Assembly (NCBI RefSeq): GCF_024362695.1
Contig: NC_065433.1
Coordinates: 3,193,613 to 3,257,612 of the forward strand
Direction of reading: 5' to 3'
Source of the DNA: Pectinophora gossypiella
Taxonomy: Eukaryota > Arthropoda > Insecta > Lepidoptera > Gelechiidae
Length of the DNA: 64,000 nucleotides
Positions 1-11,052 of the stretch are shown here, piece by piece (position 1 is the first letter of the stretch; every line of letters begins with the position of its first letter). The notes beneath the pieces were generated by a model. It ran no database searches. It was not told the origin of the DNA and worked only from the letters and a program-made list of their open reading frames with translations. The translations under genes and the position numbers were made by a program.

Positions 1-247
1 TTTCATGGATAACAGACATATGCATATTTTATCTTTGTTTTTTGAGTTTAAATGGTGACCCTTGTTGTTACACTCAGACACAACAAATGTTCCACGAGGG
101 GCGGAGGGGGTGTGAGGTAAACCTACCTCAGCCGCTGGCGGGGAGCGGAGAGTTGACGTTTTATACGTAGTGTTATTCCTTATTGTATGACCTTAGTCAA
201 AAAATAATCAAATCAGGAAATGTACCGTTGTATTGTTGTGATTCCAG

Positions 248-395
248 CCTCGCGTGCGTGCAAGAGCAGCGACTGCCCCTGACCGACGGCCGCTTGTCCC
301 CTGGGTCCTCTCAGAGCTCTTCATTCACCGCTGGACCCTCCTCAGAGGAGTTCACCTCCGACACCACTTGCCATGTTACCCCAGCGCACAACAAG
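248..395 (+). CDS. Probable internal exon of a plus-strand gene (perhaps the gene ending at 11,820)
   Basis: A 148-base open stretch is preceded by a pyrimidine-containing acceptor (gattccag, AG at 246-247) and followed by AAG|gtaac at 395/396. The frame shared with the flanking ORF encodes about 49 residues rich in Ser, Thr and Pro, with a run such as LSPGSSQSSSF. GC content is far above the surroundings, as in the last exon at 11,053-11,820 on the same strand. The exon ends on a codon boundary, and the likely acceptor at 11,053 also opens on one, so the two could be spliced directly or through unseen exons. No domain is recognisable. That it belongs to the downstream gene is inference; that it is an exon at all is moderately supported by splice sites and composition. 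Confidence 0.45.
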
Positions 396-2754
396 GTAAC
401 AACTAACCGCTTACCCCACGCCACACCCACTTTTTAATTAAGACTTGTGAGGAAAGAATAGTTGATATAACATACATAAACTCAAGCTCACGACTATATC
501 CCTATTGGGGTAGTCAGAGGTACATCCATCGCAAGATGAACTAAGTACCCACACTTCACCGAGCTTCATCTAGCTTAGCGTATTTAAATAGTCGTTCTAA
601 GCTGGGCATATATCTTTAAAAGACCTAACGAGTTTATCTACCCCTCTGTTAAGTAGACGCCAGCGCGGTGTGTTCCATTACTGTAATATCTCACCACTTA
701 TAAAGCTGTCTATCTCCCATCGATAACTGTTTTCTCCTCATAACTCTACCACTAAAATGAAACTAACTAGTGCCTCAAATATTTGACCGAATCGTTTATT
801 TTCAGACCGCAGACACGTTCATTATAGATATTTACAATATTCAAATGTTTAATTTCATAGAACTTAAACATTCGCTTAACAATTGCAGGTTTGCCAAAAG
901 TTTAAAATTTGCATTTTTTTCCAAAATGTAGATTTATTTGCGAATTAGTTTATTGTGTATTTTCTGATGATAATTATTTGCTCCCCCGGATACTCTTGGC
1001 TTATTAGTAGGTAGTATCTTGGCACCGGCTTCCTCGTACAAGGCATGTAACCCCACTTGGTTTCTCATCCCTAAAGCCGTGTACTGGGTGACAGCGGATA
1101 GCGGAGCGGTGGCGGCAGCGACTGTGAAACGCATCTGTTCCTGAAGCCGCTCTGTTTCATAGTTGCTGCTGCCACCGCTCCGCTGCCCGCTATCATACAA
1201 TACGCGCCCTTACACGCATGTGCTTAAAATTTCTAAAATAACTAAAACAGTAGAGCTTATTTAAAAGTTTTATTTAGAAGTCTAAACTGTCCTCTGTAGT
1301 ACTGCGGTGTGATTCTCTAAGGCAATGACGTATGCAAACCTTGCGCGCGATATAAACGTCAGTACTTTTATACAGACGACATTTTATGGCGAGCACACGC
1401 CAATAAGCTTTTTGCATGGAGTTGACAGACATCATAAACTACGCCATGAGTATATAGCTGAAGTTCCTTTTAAGGTGAGGTCTGTGCCCCGCACGCCATG
1501 CGGAATACATGCGTAGCACATGCTTAGCCACAAATGTGAAGCTACCCACAATGTGCAGCGTGCGGCGCATGGCATGCGGAGCATATGCTTCGTAATGTTT
1601 GTATCCGTCTTTAGAGAATCACATAGCGAAACATTATGAAACTTATTGTTTTGTAAGTACAAAAATCCAGTCACAAATGTCTTCTGGGTGTATTCAATTG
1701 GCATCAAAATTCGAGCGTGATGAGATAACTTGCGTTTCATTACGCTGTTGTAAACATTCAAACTGAAATTGGCGTCAAAATTTGTCTAAATTTTACGTCA
1801 CACTCTGTACAAAGTTTTGGTGTATTTTGTAAATTCCTGTTAAATTTTTTTCCAAGACATACGACACTGCTAGAGTACTTAACTACACACCGTCCTGTGC
1901 ACCTATATACCTATCTTTTAACATACTTTTAATATACTTTATTATGTAGTGACATAGATGCCTATTCTACAAGACACAAACTTAATTTTATTTTAGGGTG
2001 ACGGCTCTAAAACTAGAGTTATCCTTAGAAATAAAGCTATTTTTAGAACTATCGGATTAAAATAAAATTTACTTTAAGTCTGCTAGAATAGGTATCAATA
2101 TGCTACTGGGGTTACGTTTGCCACACGTGTGCAGCAGACTACAGTTTTACCATCATAACGACTCGTTGGAACAGAGTGTGATGTAACCAGTGGACACGAC
2201 TTTTGCACTTGTATCCCGCAACCAATGCACTATCCATGAACGTTGCATTTCTAATCCATGCTTCCGGAAAAGAATGCCAATTTTAAATATGCCTATGCGT
2301 ACGACGTCAGTCCTACGGTGTTTGTAGATGGACGCGCTAGAGATTCTCTTGACAACCTGAGATACCGTAATTACAATATACGGAATAGAAGAAAGAAGAT
2401 GGAAAGGCCCTAACGCGCATTTTGTAGAACCGTTGTCGCCAGTTCAACCCCACTCCTGCAATCAGATAACTACGATACTGCTTCTCAAAGTCCAAAGACA
2501 CTTTAGTACACTTTGCGTATATCATGTGATAGGCTGTAATATTATCAAGATTTTTCGTAAAGTAAGCCGATCATACTAAGGTTTTAAGCTTTCCTGTGAT
2601 AAGGAGGGAACTCCTTCATTTTGTTTTTTTTTTGGCCTGCAGGGTATAATGCACAAGACGACATTTTAATGTACTATCGCAGTGCTCCGTACGTCGTAAA
2701 GTTTGCGGATGAGTGGAGTGCAAAGTTGAAATATGAACTATTTGCTCATACTTG
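396..2754. other. Intron-like or intergenic stretch without a recognisable gene
   Basis: AT-rich DNA. About 475-560 holds a decayed copy of a repeat (cataaactca, cgactatatccctattgggg) also seen at 18,606, 26,140 and 49,138. At 1,097-1,194 there is a GC-rich hairpin with arms of about 35-40 bases. At 1,485-1,600 motifs around catgcgg and catatgctt recur. An 88-residue minus-strand frame (934-1,200) crosses the hairpin; I do not trust it as a gene. I see nothing else. Confidence 0.5.
1097..1194. repeat. GC-rich imperfect hairpin
   Basis: The left arm begins GATAGCGGAGCGGTGGCGGC and the right arm ends GCCACCGCTCCGCTGCCCGC followed by TATC, complementary apart from a two-base bulge. The inner part (ctgtgaaac / gtttcatag) also pairs. 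The loop is roughly 20 bases. It could be a small palindromic MITE or local inverted duplication; no target duplication was identified. Confidence 0.6.
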
Positions 2755-3125
2755 AGTCAAAATAACTGAAGCTTCACTGACTTTAAAAATATATTTATTG
2801 CAGTTTTTAGCACAAGCACTTATGCTAAAAGTTACATAGAGAGGTCTAAACTATTCTAAGACTACCGGTGGTGTGAAACAAGTCTTCTGAGCGCAGGCGG
2901 CTTATATAGTGGCCATTACTTCTCTATTGTTCCGGACGAAGACAAAACAGATAATGCTATTGGAGACTTGCTGACCATTAAGGGAGTTCGAATTTCAAAA
3001 ATACATCTCTCATTCTTGGTGGTGCAGGGTGTCAATAAGATTGTTTGGATTTTGGGTTGAACAATAGGTGTTTGGTGTAAAGTCATTATATCTTTAGATG
3101 CTTCCTCATGTTGGGTCGGTTGACT
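2755..3125 (-). repeat. LTR (3' LTR in the minus-strand sense)
   Basis: 371 bases, AGTCAA...TTGACT. It carries the complement of ACTATATAAG (2,901-2,910) as probable TATA box and the complement of AATAAA (2,794-2,799) as poly(A) signal. It closely matches 6,377-6,736 over almost its whole length. CTTG at 2,751-2,754 is the left target duplication. Confidence 0.88.
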
Positions 3126-3140
3126 GTTCCCCTCCAAATT
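3126..3140 (-). other. Putative polypurine tract
   Basis: The complement reads TTTGGAGGGGAAC directly against the LTR end, where second-strand priming would be expected if the element is minus-oriented. It is a short, simple motif, so support is mainly positional. Confidence 0.5.
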
Positions 3141-3329
3141 TGAAATCCATGGTTTCAAACTAACCTTGGGTCTGTAAAATTTAAATACAGTTGAACAGCA
3201 ATTATGAAAACAGTGATAATGGCGATCCAATTGTATTAAATTATCTCATGGGTTTCTTGTAATTTCAAAGTCTGGATTTTCTTTATTTGCTTATTTTTAG
3301 CTGTTATTTTCTATTTATCGTAATTTAGC

Positions 3330-3964
3330 TCAACTAAACACTGGTATTGTTTCCATTCTTGGTAACTCAATGTCAGCTATAATAATATTTTCTTCTGATT
3401 CACTTGTCTTATAAAGCTGTGTTCGTGAAACATTCAATTCACAATTTTCTCCACTCAAAATATATGATCCTCTTGCCCACACAGTCTTTTTTTCTTTATT
3501 ACACCGGAACCTTATTTCAGATGTTTTATTACAAAACATGCAGATCGCTTTCGGCGTTATCTGTTGCATGTCTTCATCGGGGCATATAACTGGAAAAATT
3601 TAACAGTTATTACTTTCCTTCTTGAATAGAATTTGGGTTTCACATGTTTCTATCCTTGTGGGGCTTCTCTTGCATATTAATGTGACAAGCTCCTTGCACT
3701 CCACAACCTCGTAGACATCTTTGCCGTAAGCTATGATAACCTTTTGTAATAAAGAATAGGAGCAGGCATACTAAGGATGATTGGAACCATTTTTCTAGTT
3801 TGATAGATATTCTGCTTATCTAATGGCACATCTAAAATAAAATATGCGCTTCCAGATATAATTTTACTACTTACTTTTATGAATGGTTCAATATCATTTA
3901 AGTTGTCTGAAATCATAATATTTTTAGGAATAGATTTTTTGTATACTATAGTGATACAAATCAT
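3330..3964 (-). pseudogene. Env-like remnant of the LTR retroelement
   Basis: Two minus-strand open blocks (3,731-3,964 and 3,330-3,569), with the interval between them readable in one alternative frame except for a stop, give a cysteine-rich extracellular-type polypeptide. Its Cys spacing and its place just before the purine tract and LTR fit the env position of insect errantivirus-like (gypsy group) elements. The reading is broken by at least one frame change and one stop and is shorter than a full env. Assignment rests on position and cysteine pattern rather than a recognised signature; it could be some other accessory ORF of the element. Confidence 0.4.
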
Positions 3965-4023
3965 GTTTCATTTAAAGCAAACTCGCGGATAAATATAGTC
4001 ACAAAAAGATAATCGAAGAAGTG

Positions 4024-4809
4024 ATGGACCCTTATATAAATACCTCCCGAAATACCCCACGAAACAATCTTCCTTATCACGATAAAAACTATTTTTCGAA
4101 TTGCAACTTTAATGACATTGCACGAAAAATACTACAACTGGAGGCCGAAGTTAGGTTTGATAACATTAAGCAAAAATTCTCCTCGCAAATTTTGCCACCT
4201 CCGCAAATCACAAATCAACAATCGCGTCAACACATGTTCAAGTATCAACACCCAGGTCCGAACAGTGCCGCACCCAAACAAAGCATTAATTATCAGTCGA
4301 CACCGTTTATGACGCAATAGCAAGCCGGACAGAGCATTCAAAGTGTCCCGTATCATCAACGATACCCATGGAAACCGAACGCTAATAACGTATTTAACCA
4401 ACCTCGACATACCTATTTCAAACAATACAGGCCACAGATATCCAAGCCAGTAAGTGCTAATAAACCGGAGACGGAAGACGTCTCCATGAAAACCGCGCCG
4501 CGAATTCATCCCGGTGAAGTGAACTTGGCACGTGGTTATGTGGCAAAGGAAGTGTACTACCATCCAGAGGAAATCGAGTTTGATCCGGAACCTTACGAGG
4601 AATACGAACAGTACGAGGAGTATCTAGGTGAAAAAGATAATTATAGTTATACTAACCCGCCGCCAAATAACCTACGACGACAAGTTATAGAGTTCAATCA
4701 CGTAAAATCGTACCTACCTTATTTCGAAACGGATAATCCTAAGTTGAAAATTCTGATTGACACAGGAAGCCAAGCAGTCAGGAAAACCAAAATGGCGAAT
4801 AGTCATTGA
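4024..4809 (+). pseudogene. Gag C-terminus plus protease remnant of gypsy-type element
   Basis: The frame begins at ATG 4,024 (MDPYINTS) and runs to 4,320, where a TAG interrupts it. The same frame then continues open to 4,809. The N-terminal part is Asn/Gln/Pro-rich, like insect gypsy Gag tails; the C-terminal part is acidic and Tyr-rich and ends in ILIDTGSQA, the aspartic-protease active-site motif (D-T-G) of retroelement polyproteins. Immediately after this motif the sequence jumps to reverse-transcriptase sequence in another frame, so the rest of the protease and the linker are deleted. It lies on the strand opposite to that implied by the surrounding LTRs. Confidence 0.75.
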
Positions 4810-5042
4810 TTACCGACGCCCAAATGAAGTTACTGAATCGGAAGGACCCATTACCAAATATAGAGGAAATGTTTTCAAAATTACAGGTTAATAATAATTT
4901 TACTACTTTAGATTTAACGTCAGGATATCATAAAATAAAAATGGATGAAGATTCAATAGAGAAAACTGCGTTTAGTACTTCTAATGGTCATTATCAATTT
5001 TCGAGAATGCCCTTCGGTTTGAATGATGAACAGTTTTCTTAA
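4778..5042 (+). pseudogene. Reverse transcriptase fragment (Ty3/gypsy)
   Basis: One frame gives KPKWRIVIDYRR just before 4,820; after a frameshift the next block (about 4,842-5,033) gives PLPNIEEMFSKL, TLDLTSGYHKIKM, KTAFSTSNGHY and RMPFGL. These are the consecutive fingers/palm motifs of Ty3/gypsy reverse transcriptase. The sequence breaks off after FGLNDE and a stop follows, so the YxDD catalytic motif, thumb and RNase H are missing. It is non-functional and in the same orientation as the gag remnant upstream and the integrase remnant downstream. Confidence 0.85.
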
Positions 5043-5790
5043 GAATGAGATAATGCGTAATATTTGTAGGAAGGAAAGGGCAGTATGTGCAGAGTCTGTA
5101 CTCTGCTACAGGTCGTTCAAATATGCCACCTACGCCGCGAAATCAGAGAACGGACTCGTTGCGCGTCAATGCAGAGGATGACCTTGCTTTATCTGACAGT
5201 TCAGAAAATGGTTCTTCGGGAGAAACTGTTCATTCTAATCAGCGTGAGAGTGACTCAGGTATCCCCATAATGGATGCTCCACCTAAATGATCCACCTAAA
5301 TGGTTGTATAGAGTTATTTTTAAATATGCACTTTACAAAAAAGCGTAAAATAACAAAATGGGATGTGGTATTTTTATATTCCACCTGAACAAGAAGAACA
5401 AACAGTTTGTGTTTGATACACATTAATGCAGAATGTAAAAAAAGGAAAAAACAAATATGAAAATGAAAAAGATGAAGGAAAGGAAGAATCCTAACCACTT
5501 TCGCTGTCCGTATACACCTGAAAATAGCCCAGCTTAAAGAAAAAGGGAAACAGTCACGTGATCAGCTTCTGTATTCTTCTTGACAGCACAAATAGCAAAT
5601 ACAGCAGTCTCTTTATTTGCAATTACTCAGCGGCGGTACATTTAGGATTATTTTTAAAAATTTGCTAATAAAAAAACGTATTAGCGATTAAAACAGAAAA
5701 AACAAAATATATTCTTTTATTATAATAAAATGATGATTTCCCCATGATGATCTTTATTGTATCAGAAGTTTATCGGAAATATTTGACCAC
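5043..5790 (+). other. Unassigned interior of the LTR element
   Basis: This occupies the place where RNase H should lie. A 67-codon frame (5,087-5,290; Ser/Asp/Glu-rich, including DDLALSDSSENGSSGE) has no recognisable domain and is followed by a short direct repeat (ccacctaaatgatccacctaaatgg). The remainder is AT-rich and closed in all frames. It may be a substituted or very diverged segment. Confidence 0.35.
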
Positions 5791-5814
5791 AGTAAGTTCA
5801 AGCCCACTGGATGC

Positions 5815-6345
5815 ACTAAATCACTTGTAGAGAAAACTGAAAAAGAAGTACAGTTAAGGTTAATTAAAGTTTATTATTTACAAGAAAATAGACATGCAGG
5901 TATAGAGAGTTTGTATAGGCAACTTGGGGAAAATATTATTGGGAGAATATGAAGAAACAAATTAAAAACTTTGCTCTTCCTTGTGAAACCTGTAAAAAGG
6001 AAAAATATAATAGGCACCCTTATACAACCTTAGCTTATGAGAGTGGACCTCCCCATAAACCTGTGGAAGTATGACACATAGATTTTATGTCCTTGGAACG
6101 ACAGTGGTATTTGCCAATTATAGATAATCTAAATACGCGATAGTTAAGCCGACAGAAAAAAGTAGAGTTTACGATATCTTGATTGAAATATTAGCTATGA
6201 TAGGAGCGCCTAAAAAATAGTACGTGATGGAGAGCAGTCATTTTGTAGCGAAATAATAAAGGAGCATAACATACAGCATAGTTGCTCCCACAACAAGCCT
6301 TCAACATCATGAATCCATTTCTAACGTAGAGAGGCTACGTAATAT
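5815..6345 (+). pseudogene. Integrase remnant (Ty3/gypsy)
   Basis: Translation in shifting plus-strand frames gives a zinc-binding-type start (RHAGIESLYRQL, then CETCK), followed by GPPHKPVEV, stop, HIDFMSL, corresponding to the first catalytic Asp region. Further on come RDGEQSF and finally SNVERLRN, resembling the region around the second Asp and catalytic Glu of gypsy integrases. Several in-frame stops and frame changes show decay. The orientation agrees with the gag and RT fragments and opposes the LTRs. Confidence 0.7.
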
Positions 6346-6376
6346 TTTCGCGATACTTGCCCCCACGTTGGTCACC

Positions 6377-6736
6377 AGTCAAAATAACCGAAGCTTCACT
6401 GACTTAAAAAATATATATTAAAATTTTTAGCACATGCACTTATGTTAAAAGTTACATAGAAAAGTCTAAACTATTCTAAGACTACCGGTGGTGTGAAACA
6501 AGTCTTCTGAGCGCTGGCGGCTTATATAATGGCCAGAGCAAGTAATTGTTCCGGACGAAGACAAAACAGATAATGCTATTGGAGACTTGCTGACCATTAA
6601 GGGAGTTCGAATTTCAAAAATACATCTCTCATTCTTGGTGGTCCAGGGTGTCAATAATATTGTTTGGGTTTTGGGTTGAACAATAGGTGTTTGGTGTAAA
6701 GCATCTAAATGCTTCCTCATCTTGGGTCTGTTGACT
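6377..6736 (-). repeat. LTR (5' LTR in the minus-strand sense)
   Basis: 360 bases with the same AGTCAA/TTGACT ends as the copy at 2,755-3,125. The TATATAAG-type box is conserved (complement of about 6,521-6,530), while the AATAAA has decayed. CTTG at 6,737-6,740 is the right target duplication. Small indels and substitutions between the LTRs show the insertion is not recent. Confidence 0.88.
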
Positions 6737-7269
6737 CTTGTATGGCGCGCGTTTCGCGCTCACTAGGTCCTTCCAATCGCTTTCTTCTATTCCGTGTTAT
6801 AATATAACCAACCACCATCTGGGAAGGCTAACACTTGTCTACATACTGCCTATTCTGCCTTGTCACTTCATTTTAACAAGAACATTAGTCACTTCGTTTT
6901 AGCAACACAGCACCGGAAAAGCGAGTCAACCAGGGTTGAGTGATTCCGCTTTTCAAGATTTGTGTGCCTCAGATTATTAGTGTTCCGTACCGTATGGAGT
7001 GAAACCGTTGAAGTCAGAACTGCCTGCAAGCCAGCTGCAAAGTTGTAGATGGAATGCTTGTTATCTGCGGTTGGTGTAATTATATAGAAAATGCAAACCA
7101 ACTGCAATAGAGCAGACATTCTTTGCGGCAGCGTCGATGCGGTTATGCCAACTCGGGGTACAAAAACTGTGTCCAAGCTTCCCATTATAAAATCCCTTTT
7201 TTGTTTTTTCTCTATAGACATCCTCCTTGGTCTAGTGTTTAAATCGTCGCGCGCACGATCACAATCTGG
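6737..7269. other. No recognisable feature
   Basis: Flanking sequence to the right of the LTR element. A 140-residue minus-strand frame (6,889-7,311) overlaps the SINE head and has no domain signature or coding-like composition that I can defend. Confidence 0.4.
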
Positions 7270-7485
7270 GCTCACGCTCCAGATTCGATTCCCGAGGGGG
7301 TAGTAGTCCAAATCGCTATGTGAGACTGTCCTTTGCTAGGCCAAGACAGCAGGCTAAAACACCTCCACCAACCTGCACTGGAGCGGCGTGGTGGAGTATC
7401 TTCCATACGCCTGCCCTTTCAATTGATTGAGGGGAGGCCTGTGACCAACAGTGGGACGTATAAAGGCTGTTTATGTTATCTATAT
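7245..7485 (+). repeat. SINE, family B
   Basis: A tRNA-like B-box region (cagattcgattcccgagg) is followed by the body motifs caccaacctgcactggagc, gtggtggagtat, gaggggaggcctgtg and agtgggacgtataaaggc. The same body recurs at 28,925, 29,697, 35,160 (minus), 35,660, 47,172 (minus) and 48,772. Confidence 0.75.
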
Positions 7486-7744
7486 AAACATGGCAACACA
7501 TACAAATGCCGAACTTGATGTGATTAGAAATAAAATGTAAGAAAAAAATATACGTGATAAGGTAAGGAATCTTAGATGCCCGACACCGACTCACGCTTGG
7601 CCATTTTACGAACGGAAAGAAAAATCTGGTACGGGACACACATGTCTAACAAGTCTAACCTATGTTAGGTTAGGTTAGGTCAGGTTCACTATTTACACAC
7701 AACATAAAAATAACCATCTTAACACAAAACAAAGACTAAAGATA

Positions 7745-8075
7745 GACTAATTTTATTTAAATTATACCTGTCATTTTCTTATCCGCTGAAAAGGAAAGGG
7801 ACAGATCACTGACAGCTGTTAATTTCTTCTGAATGAATGAATAGCCCGGGCGCATAAAATAGGTAATCGCTGGTGTGCAACCCATTTGACATAATGTTCT
7901 GTTAACTTAATTATGTCAAGCTTTTTTTTTTAAAGGGTTGTTTTAGATTTGTGCCTAAAGACGAATTTTCAATATTTTTTATGCCTGAAGATTACGCGTC
8001 CCTTTCCTTTTTGGTGGATAAGAAAATGATAGGTATAAATTAAAGAAAAATGATGGTGTGTACAGGAATCAGCAT
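7745..8075. repeat. MITE-like palindromic repeat, family M3
   Basis: The left end (ctaattttatttaaattata, then cctgtcattttcttatccgc) is inverted at the right end (ggataagaaaatgatagg). Related copies lie at 13,368-13,668, 46,583-46,960 and 55,690-55,975. The interior is non-coding. Confidence 0.65.
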
Positions 8076-8101
8076 TTCCCGGTTTAAATTAAGTTCGCGC
8101 C

Positions 8102-8212
8102 ATGGAATCGACGGATTTTAATGGAACTTTGGAAAATTTACAAGTTATCATAACTCTATGCAGAATCTGCGACGCTAGCGACAAGCTTTCATTCGTGGCG
8201 CGAACTATGTTT
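8102..8212 (+). CDS. Possible 5' coding fragment with a CRIC motif (low confidence)
   Basis: An ATG in good context (gcgccATGG) opens a frame that reads MESTDFNGTLENLQ and then ITLCRICDAS. CxxC followed by acidic and hydrophobic residues near an N-terminus is how many insect ZAD zinc-finger proteins begin. The frame then runs straight into a hairpin MITE at about 8,214, so any original continuation is lost or spliced out. No downstream ZAD or zinc-finger exon was seen. It could equally be a chance frame. Confidence 0.2.
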
Positions 8213-8213
8213 T

Positions 8214-8368
8214 TAACCGGCTGCCACATCGAAGCATTTCATCTTAGAAATCAATATTGCAATTTGACATTTGCGCATATAAAAGTAAGTGCGCAATGCA
8301 AATAAATGTCAAATAGCAATATTGCTTTCTTAGATGAATTGATTCGATGTGGCCATTTTAACCCCCCT
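8214..8368. repeat. Hairpin MITE, family M2
   Basis: The left arm (gccacatcgaagcatttcat, then caatattgc) pairs with the right arm (gcaatattgctttcttagat, then gattcgatgtggc). The outer end is ttttaacccccc. Related copies lie at 15,678-15,825 (nearly complete) and, partly, at 20,878 and 28,798. Confidence 0.75.
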
Positions 8369-9540
8369 TAACTCCTCGTTTTGCTATAGGGCGGTAATAT
8401 TTTTGGTTATAAATGAAGTGACTTTTAAAAATGTAAAATAAAAGTGTGGATATACGGATATGTTGGGTTTGCAGAATTAAATATCTTCATGCCATCGGTC
8501 CCTGTAAATGTACTAGTTGGCCGATCACGTTTCGCCGAAAGTGGAACTCTACTTGTATTATGTACTTGCCCTCTGAATGTCATCTTTACCGAACTATTTT
8601 AACAATGATGTTTTTTTCGTGATGGTACCCGGCAGTTTGCTTGGAGACAGAGCCAATACTTCAGAGAAGCTATTGTTATTAACGAGTAATAAAACTCTTC
8701 GTAATATATTATCCATTATTATATTCATTAATTATTATTATTATTATTACTTACATTTAAATAATTTATTTCAATTTTTATTCCACATCCGTATTTTACT
8801 TTTAATTGCATTTTTTTTCTTTCGGTACCTATTCATCTTCTATTTATGTCAATTAACACGGATTCTGCTACTTTATGTAGGCATGTCAACGCACTTGATG
8901 GAACACGACGCTTTATCAATATAGTTAATTTAACTTGCTTGAATAACATCTGATTGCGAGATAATTTAAATAGATTTTTTACGTATTTCTTACAGTTAAA
9001 GCTGATATCAGTTCAATGGTACGGCATGCTTACATCTTAGGCTTATACTTTAACACATCACTATTGGTTACTTTCATTGTATACACTTTGAGTAGGCGAA
9101 TAAGCAGAGGCATTTACAACCGTGCCTCCTTCGACGTTGAAGTTGCTGATTCAAGAATGCCCAGTAATAAACTCTCACTGGATGTCTAACTAGTCTAAAT
9201 CTCTCAACTATTTTCAATTGGTGAATTTCTTTCCATCGTTTTTCATTGTCTCACATCCAACCCGGTTGAAAGTAGTGAGGATCCCCACACCCAATTGGCC
9301 AATAAAATATGAAGTAACATTTATATAATTATGTTAAATAAAACTTATTCCAAATTAAAACAGACTATAACTCTGTGCACGCAGCATGATATAACGTAAG
9401 AAGGTACCTAATTGTACAGATTTTGATAAATTATAGTAAGACACGAGGTATGTTTCCGCAGAGTTACAACAAAATATATATAGAGAGAAATGATTATTTT
9501 AAAACTTGAGTTAGAAATTGGGTTTTCAAGTGGTAGCCTC
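8369..9540. other. No recognisable gene
   Basis: AT-rich sequence with an ATT-type simple stretch near 8,730-8,760. The 115-residue plus-strand frame at 8,577-8,924 is low-complexity (poly-Ile, Tyr and Phe from AT runs) and rejected. Confidence 0.5.
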
Positions 9541-10110
9541 CGCAATGTTACGCGGGTGAGACCAACTTGTGCTGGATCGTTGTATAAACTCGTTCATCAT
9601 CCAATTTAAGTTGATCGCACACATCGAACCGCACGCGACCGCGCGGTGCAGACCAACCTACTCTGGGCGATGTGAACAAGTTAGTTACTATCCAAAAATG
9701 GTCAGACCCACACACTCCAAAAGCGAAGAAGGGATGTGGTTTTAAGGCCAAGATACGTAAAAACACTTCTCCTTGCGCAGTTTAATAAACTACGCTCAAA
9801 TGTAACGTCCGCGTGGAAGATACGCCGTGTCTTGCAGCGTGTTCGTGTGACAGAGATGGTGTACCTAGAGTTGATTGCATGCTGTTGATAGTAGCTTCGG
9901 TTTGTGCATCTTGCTGTTTTTGTTTCTGTTGCAGTGCGTTCTCGATAGCAGGAGCCGCTGCTAGAACGAGAATAGAGACGCCCCATCCTGTCCTCGTCCC
10001 CCTCACTTCACCCCACCGCCACGTAGTCCCACGGATACAGACACTAGTCTCCTACGGCGCTCACCCCAGCCCCTCTGACACCCAATTGGCTATTCCATAA
10101 AATATTTACC
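9541..10110. other. GC-rich island, possible exon on either strand
   Basis: GC content rises here and long frames exist on both strands. On plus, tgtttctgttgcag at about 9,922-9,935 resembles an acceptor and the following frame is open for about 54 codons to 10,100. On minus, a frame including ENALQQKQKQQDAQTEA is open between 10,006 and 9,782. No domain is recognised and no donor is convincing. Confidence 0.25.
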
Positions 10111-11026
10111 AGACACTCGTAATACTATATACTAACCATGCATCCAGAGCACAGGTAACTTTTCTAAATTATTTATGTCTGCTTACAAATTTATTATTGT
10201 TGTACTTACCTAATATTCTATATTAACCAGCACAAGAATAATAAAAGATAACTTTGTAGTAGTTAACGCAACTCACTTGAGCTTTCATTAGATTAGTTCT
10301 GTTGTTATAATGTCACTCAGACATTGGCTTTATTCTGTAGAGAATTGATTAAAATTAAATTATATAATTAATATACACACACGTTATTTTAAATTTTTGA
10401 CTAATGGCAACACCATCACAATTGTTAAGAGTGAAGTTCTTCTGTAACGATTTCATTTTTTTTTAGCATTTTACAACAATCACAAATTTAATCACAAACT
10501 GAATCCCTTACAGTATATTATATCACGTTCAGTCCAGTGTTCTAAGTATTCGTTATGTTTCCTTGACTCTCTTCGCCTGATCCCCTCCGAGCCACCGTTT
10601 CGGTTCTAATACCACCAGTCATAGGAGCTCCACTATTTTCTTCTTCTTTTGTCGCTGAATACAAACTAGTATGGCTGTAAGTATACTCTCCTTATTTAGT
10701 ATCAAATGTATATATTATGTTAATAAATTTAGTATATTGTTCAAGTAAATTTTTATTCAGCGGCAAAACATTGGCAAGATCGCCTTTTGTTTATATTTTA
10801 TTATTTATGAATGTGGTGGCTAAATATATGTTCGTCAAATGTCTAAATGGAAGTTCTGAATGAGTGTCATATGTGTTGATGTCAATGTTGCTTAAAAGCG
10901 TGGTTACAAATGCAATTCAAGTAAAAAAATTACAATTATTCAAAATTAGTAAATTACAAATTGGGATTATTTAAGTTTATTTGCAACCTCGCTTTTATAA
11001 TGTCTGTTGGAGATTGCCGGGCACAG
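10111..11026. other. Mostly featureless intron-like DNA
   Basis: AT-rich. Around 10,560-10,674 the composition becomes more balanced, with a strong donor-like gtaagtat at 10,675 on plus and an acceptor-like gtttgtattcag on minus just beside it. A short exon there is possible on either strand, but I cannot choose. Confidence 0.3.
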
Positions 11027-11052
11027 CTAGAAGTTCGTGGAATGGTGCGCAG

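Larger units (their letters stand above)
2755..6736 (-). mobile_element. Defective Ty3/gypsy-type LTR retrotransposon with inverted gag-pol core
   Basis: Two direct LTR copies (2,755-3,125 and 6,377-6,736) begin AGTCAA and end TTGACT and are flanked on both outer sides by CTTG, a 4-base target duplication. LTR signals run on the minus strand: a TATATAAG box (complement of 2,901-2,910) precedes an AATAAA (complement of 2,794-2,799). A purine-rich tract adjoins the left LTR (complement of 3,126-3,140), and a primer-binding-like GGTGACCAACGTGG adjoins the right LTR (complement of about 6,363-6,376). An env-like fragment also reads on the minus strand. The gag, protease, reverse transcriptase and integrase remnants read on the plus strand, so the core is inverted relative to its LTRs. 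Stops, frameshifts and deletions make it non-autonomous. Confidence 0.85.

Noticed and set aside
4132..4563. 143-residue minus-strand frame within the retroelement
   Set aside because: It lies opposite the gag remnant, and only the plus strand gives recognisable retroelement sequence here.
7664..7683. TTAGG-like telomeric repeat
   Set aside because: Only three to four units, the last imperfect; too short to mean a telomere or telomeric insertion.
8577..8924. 115-residue plus-strand frame
   Set aside because: Low-complexity translation of ATT and TTT runs.
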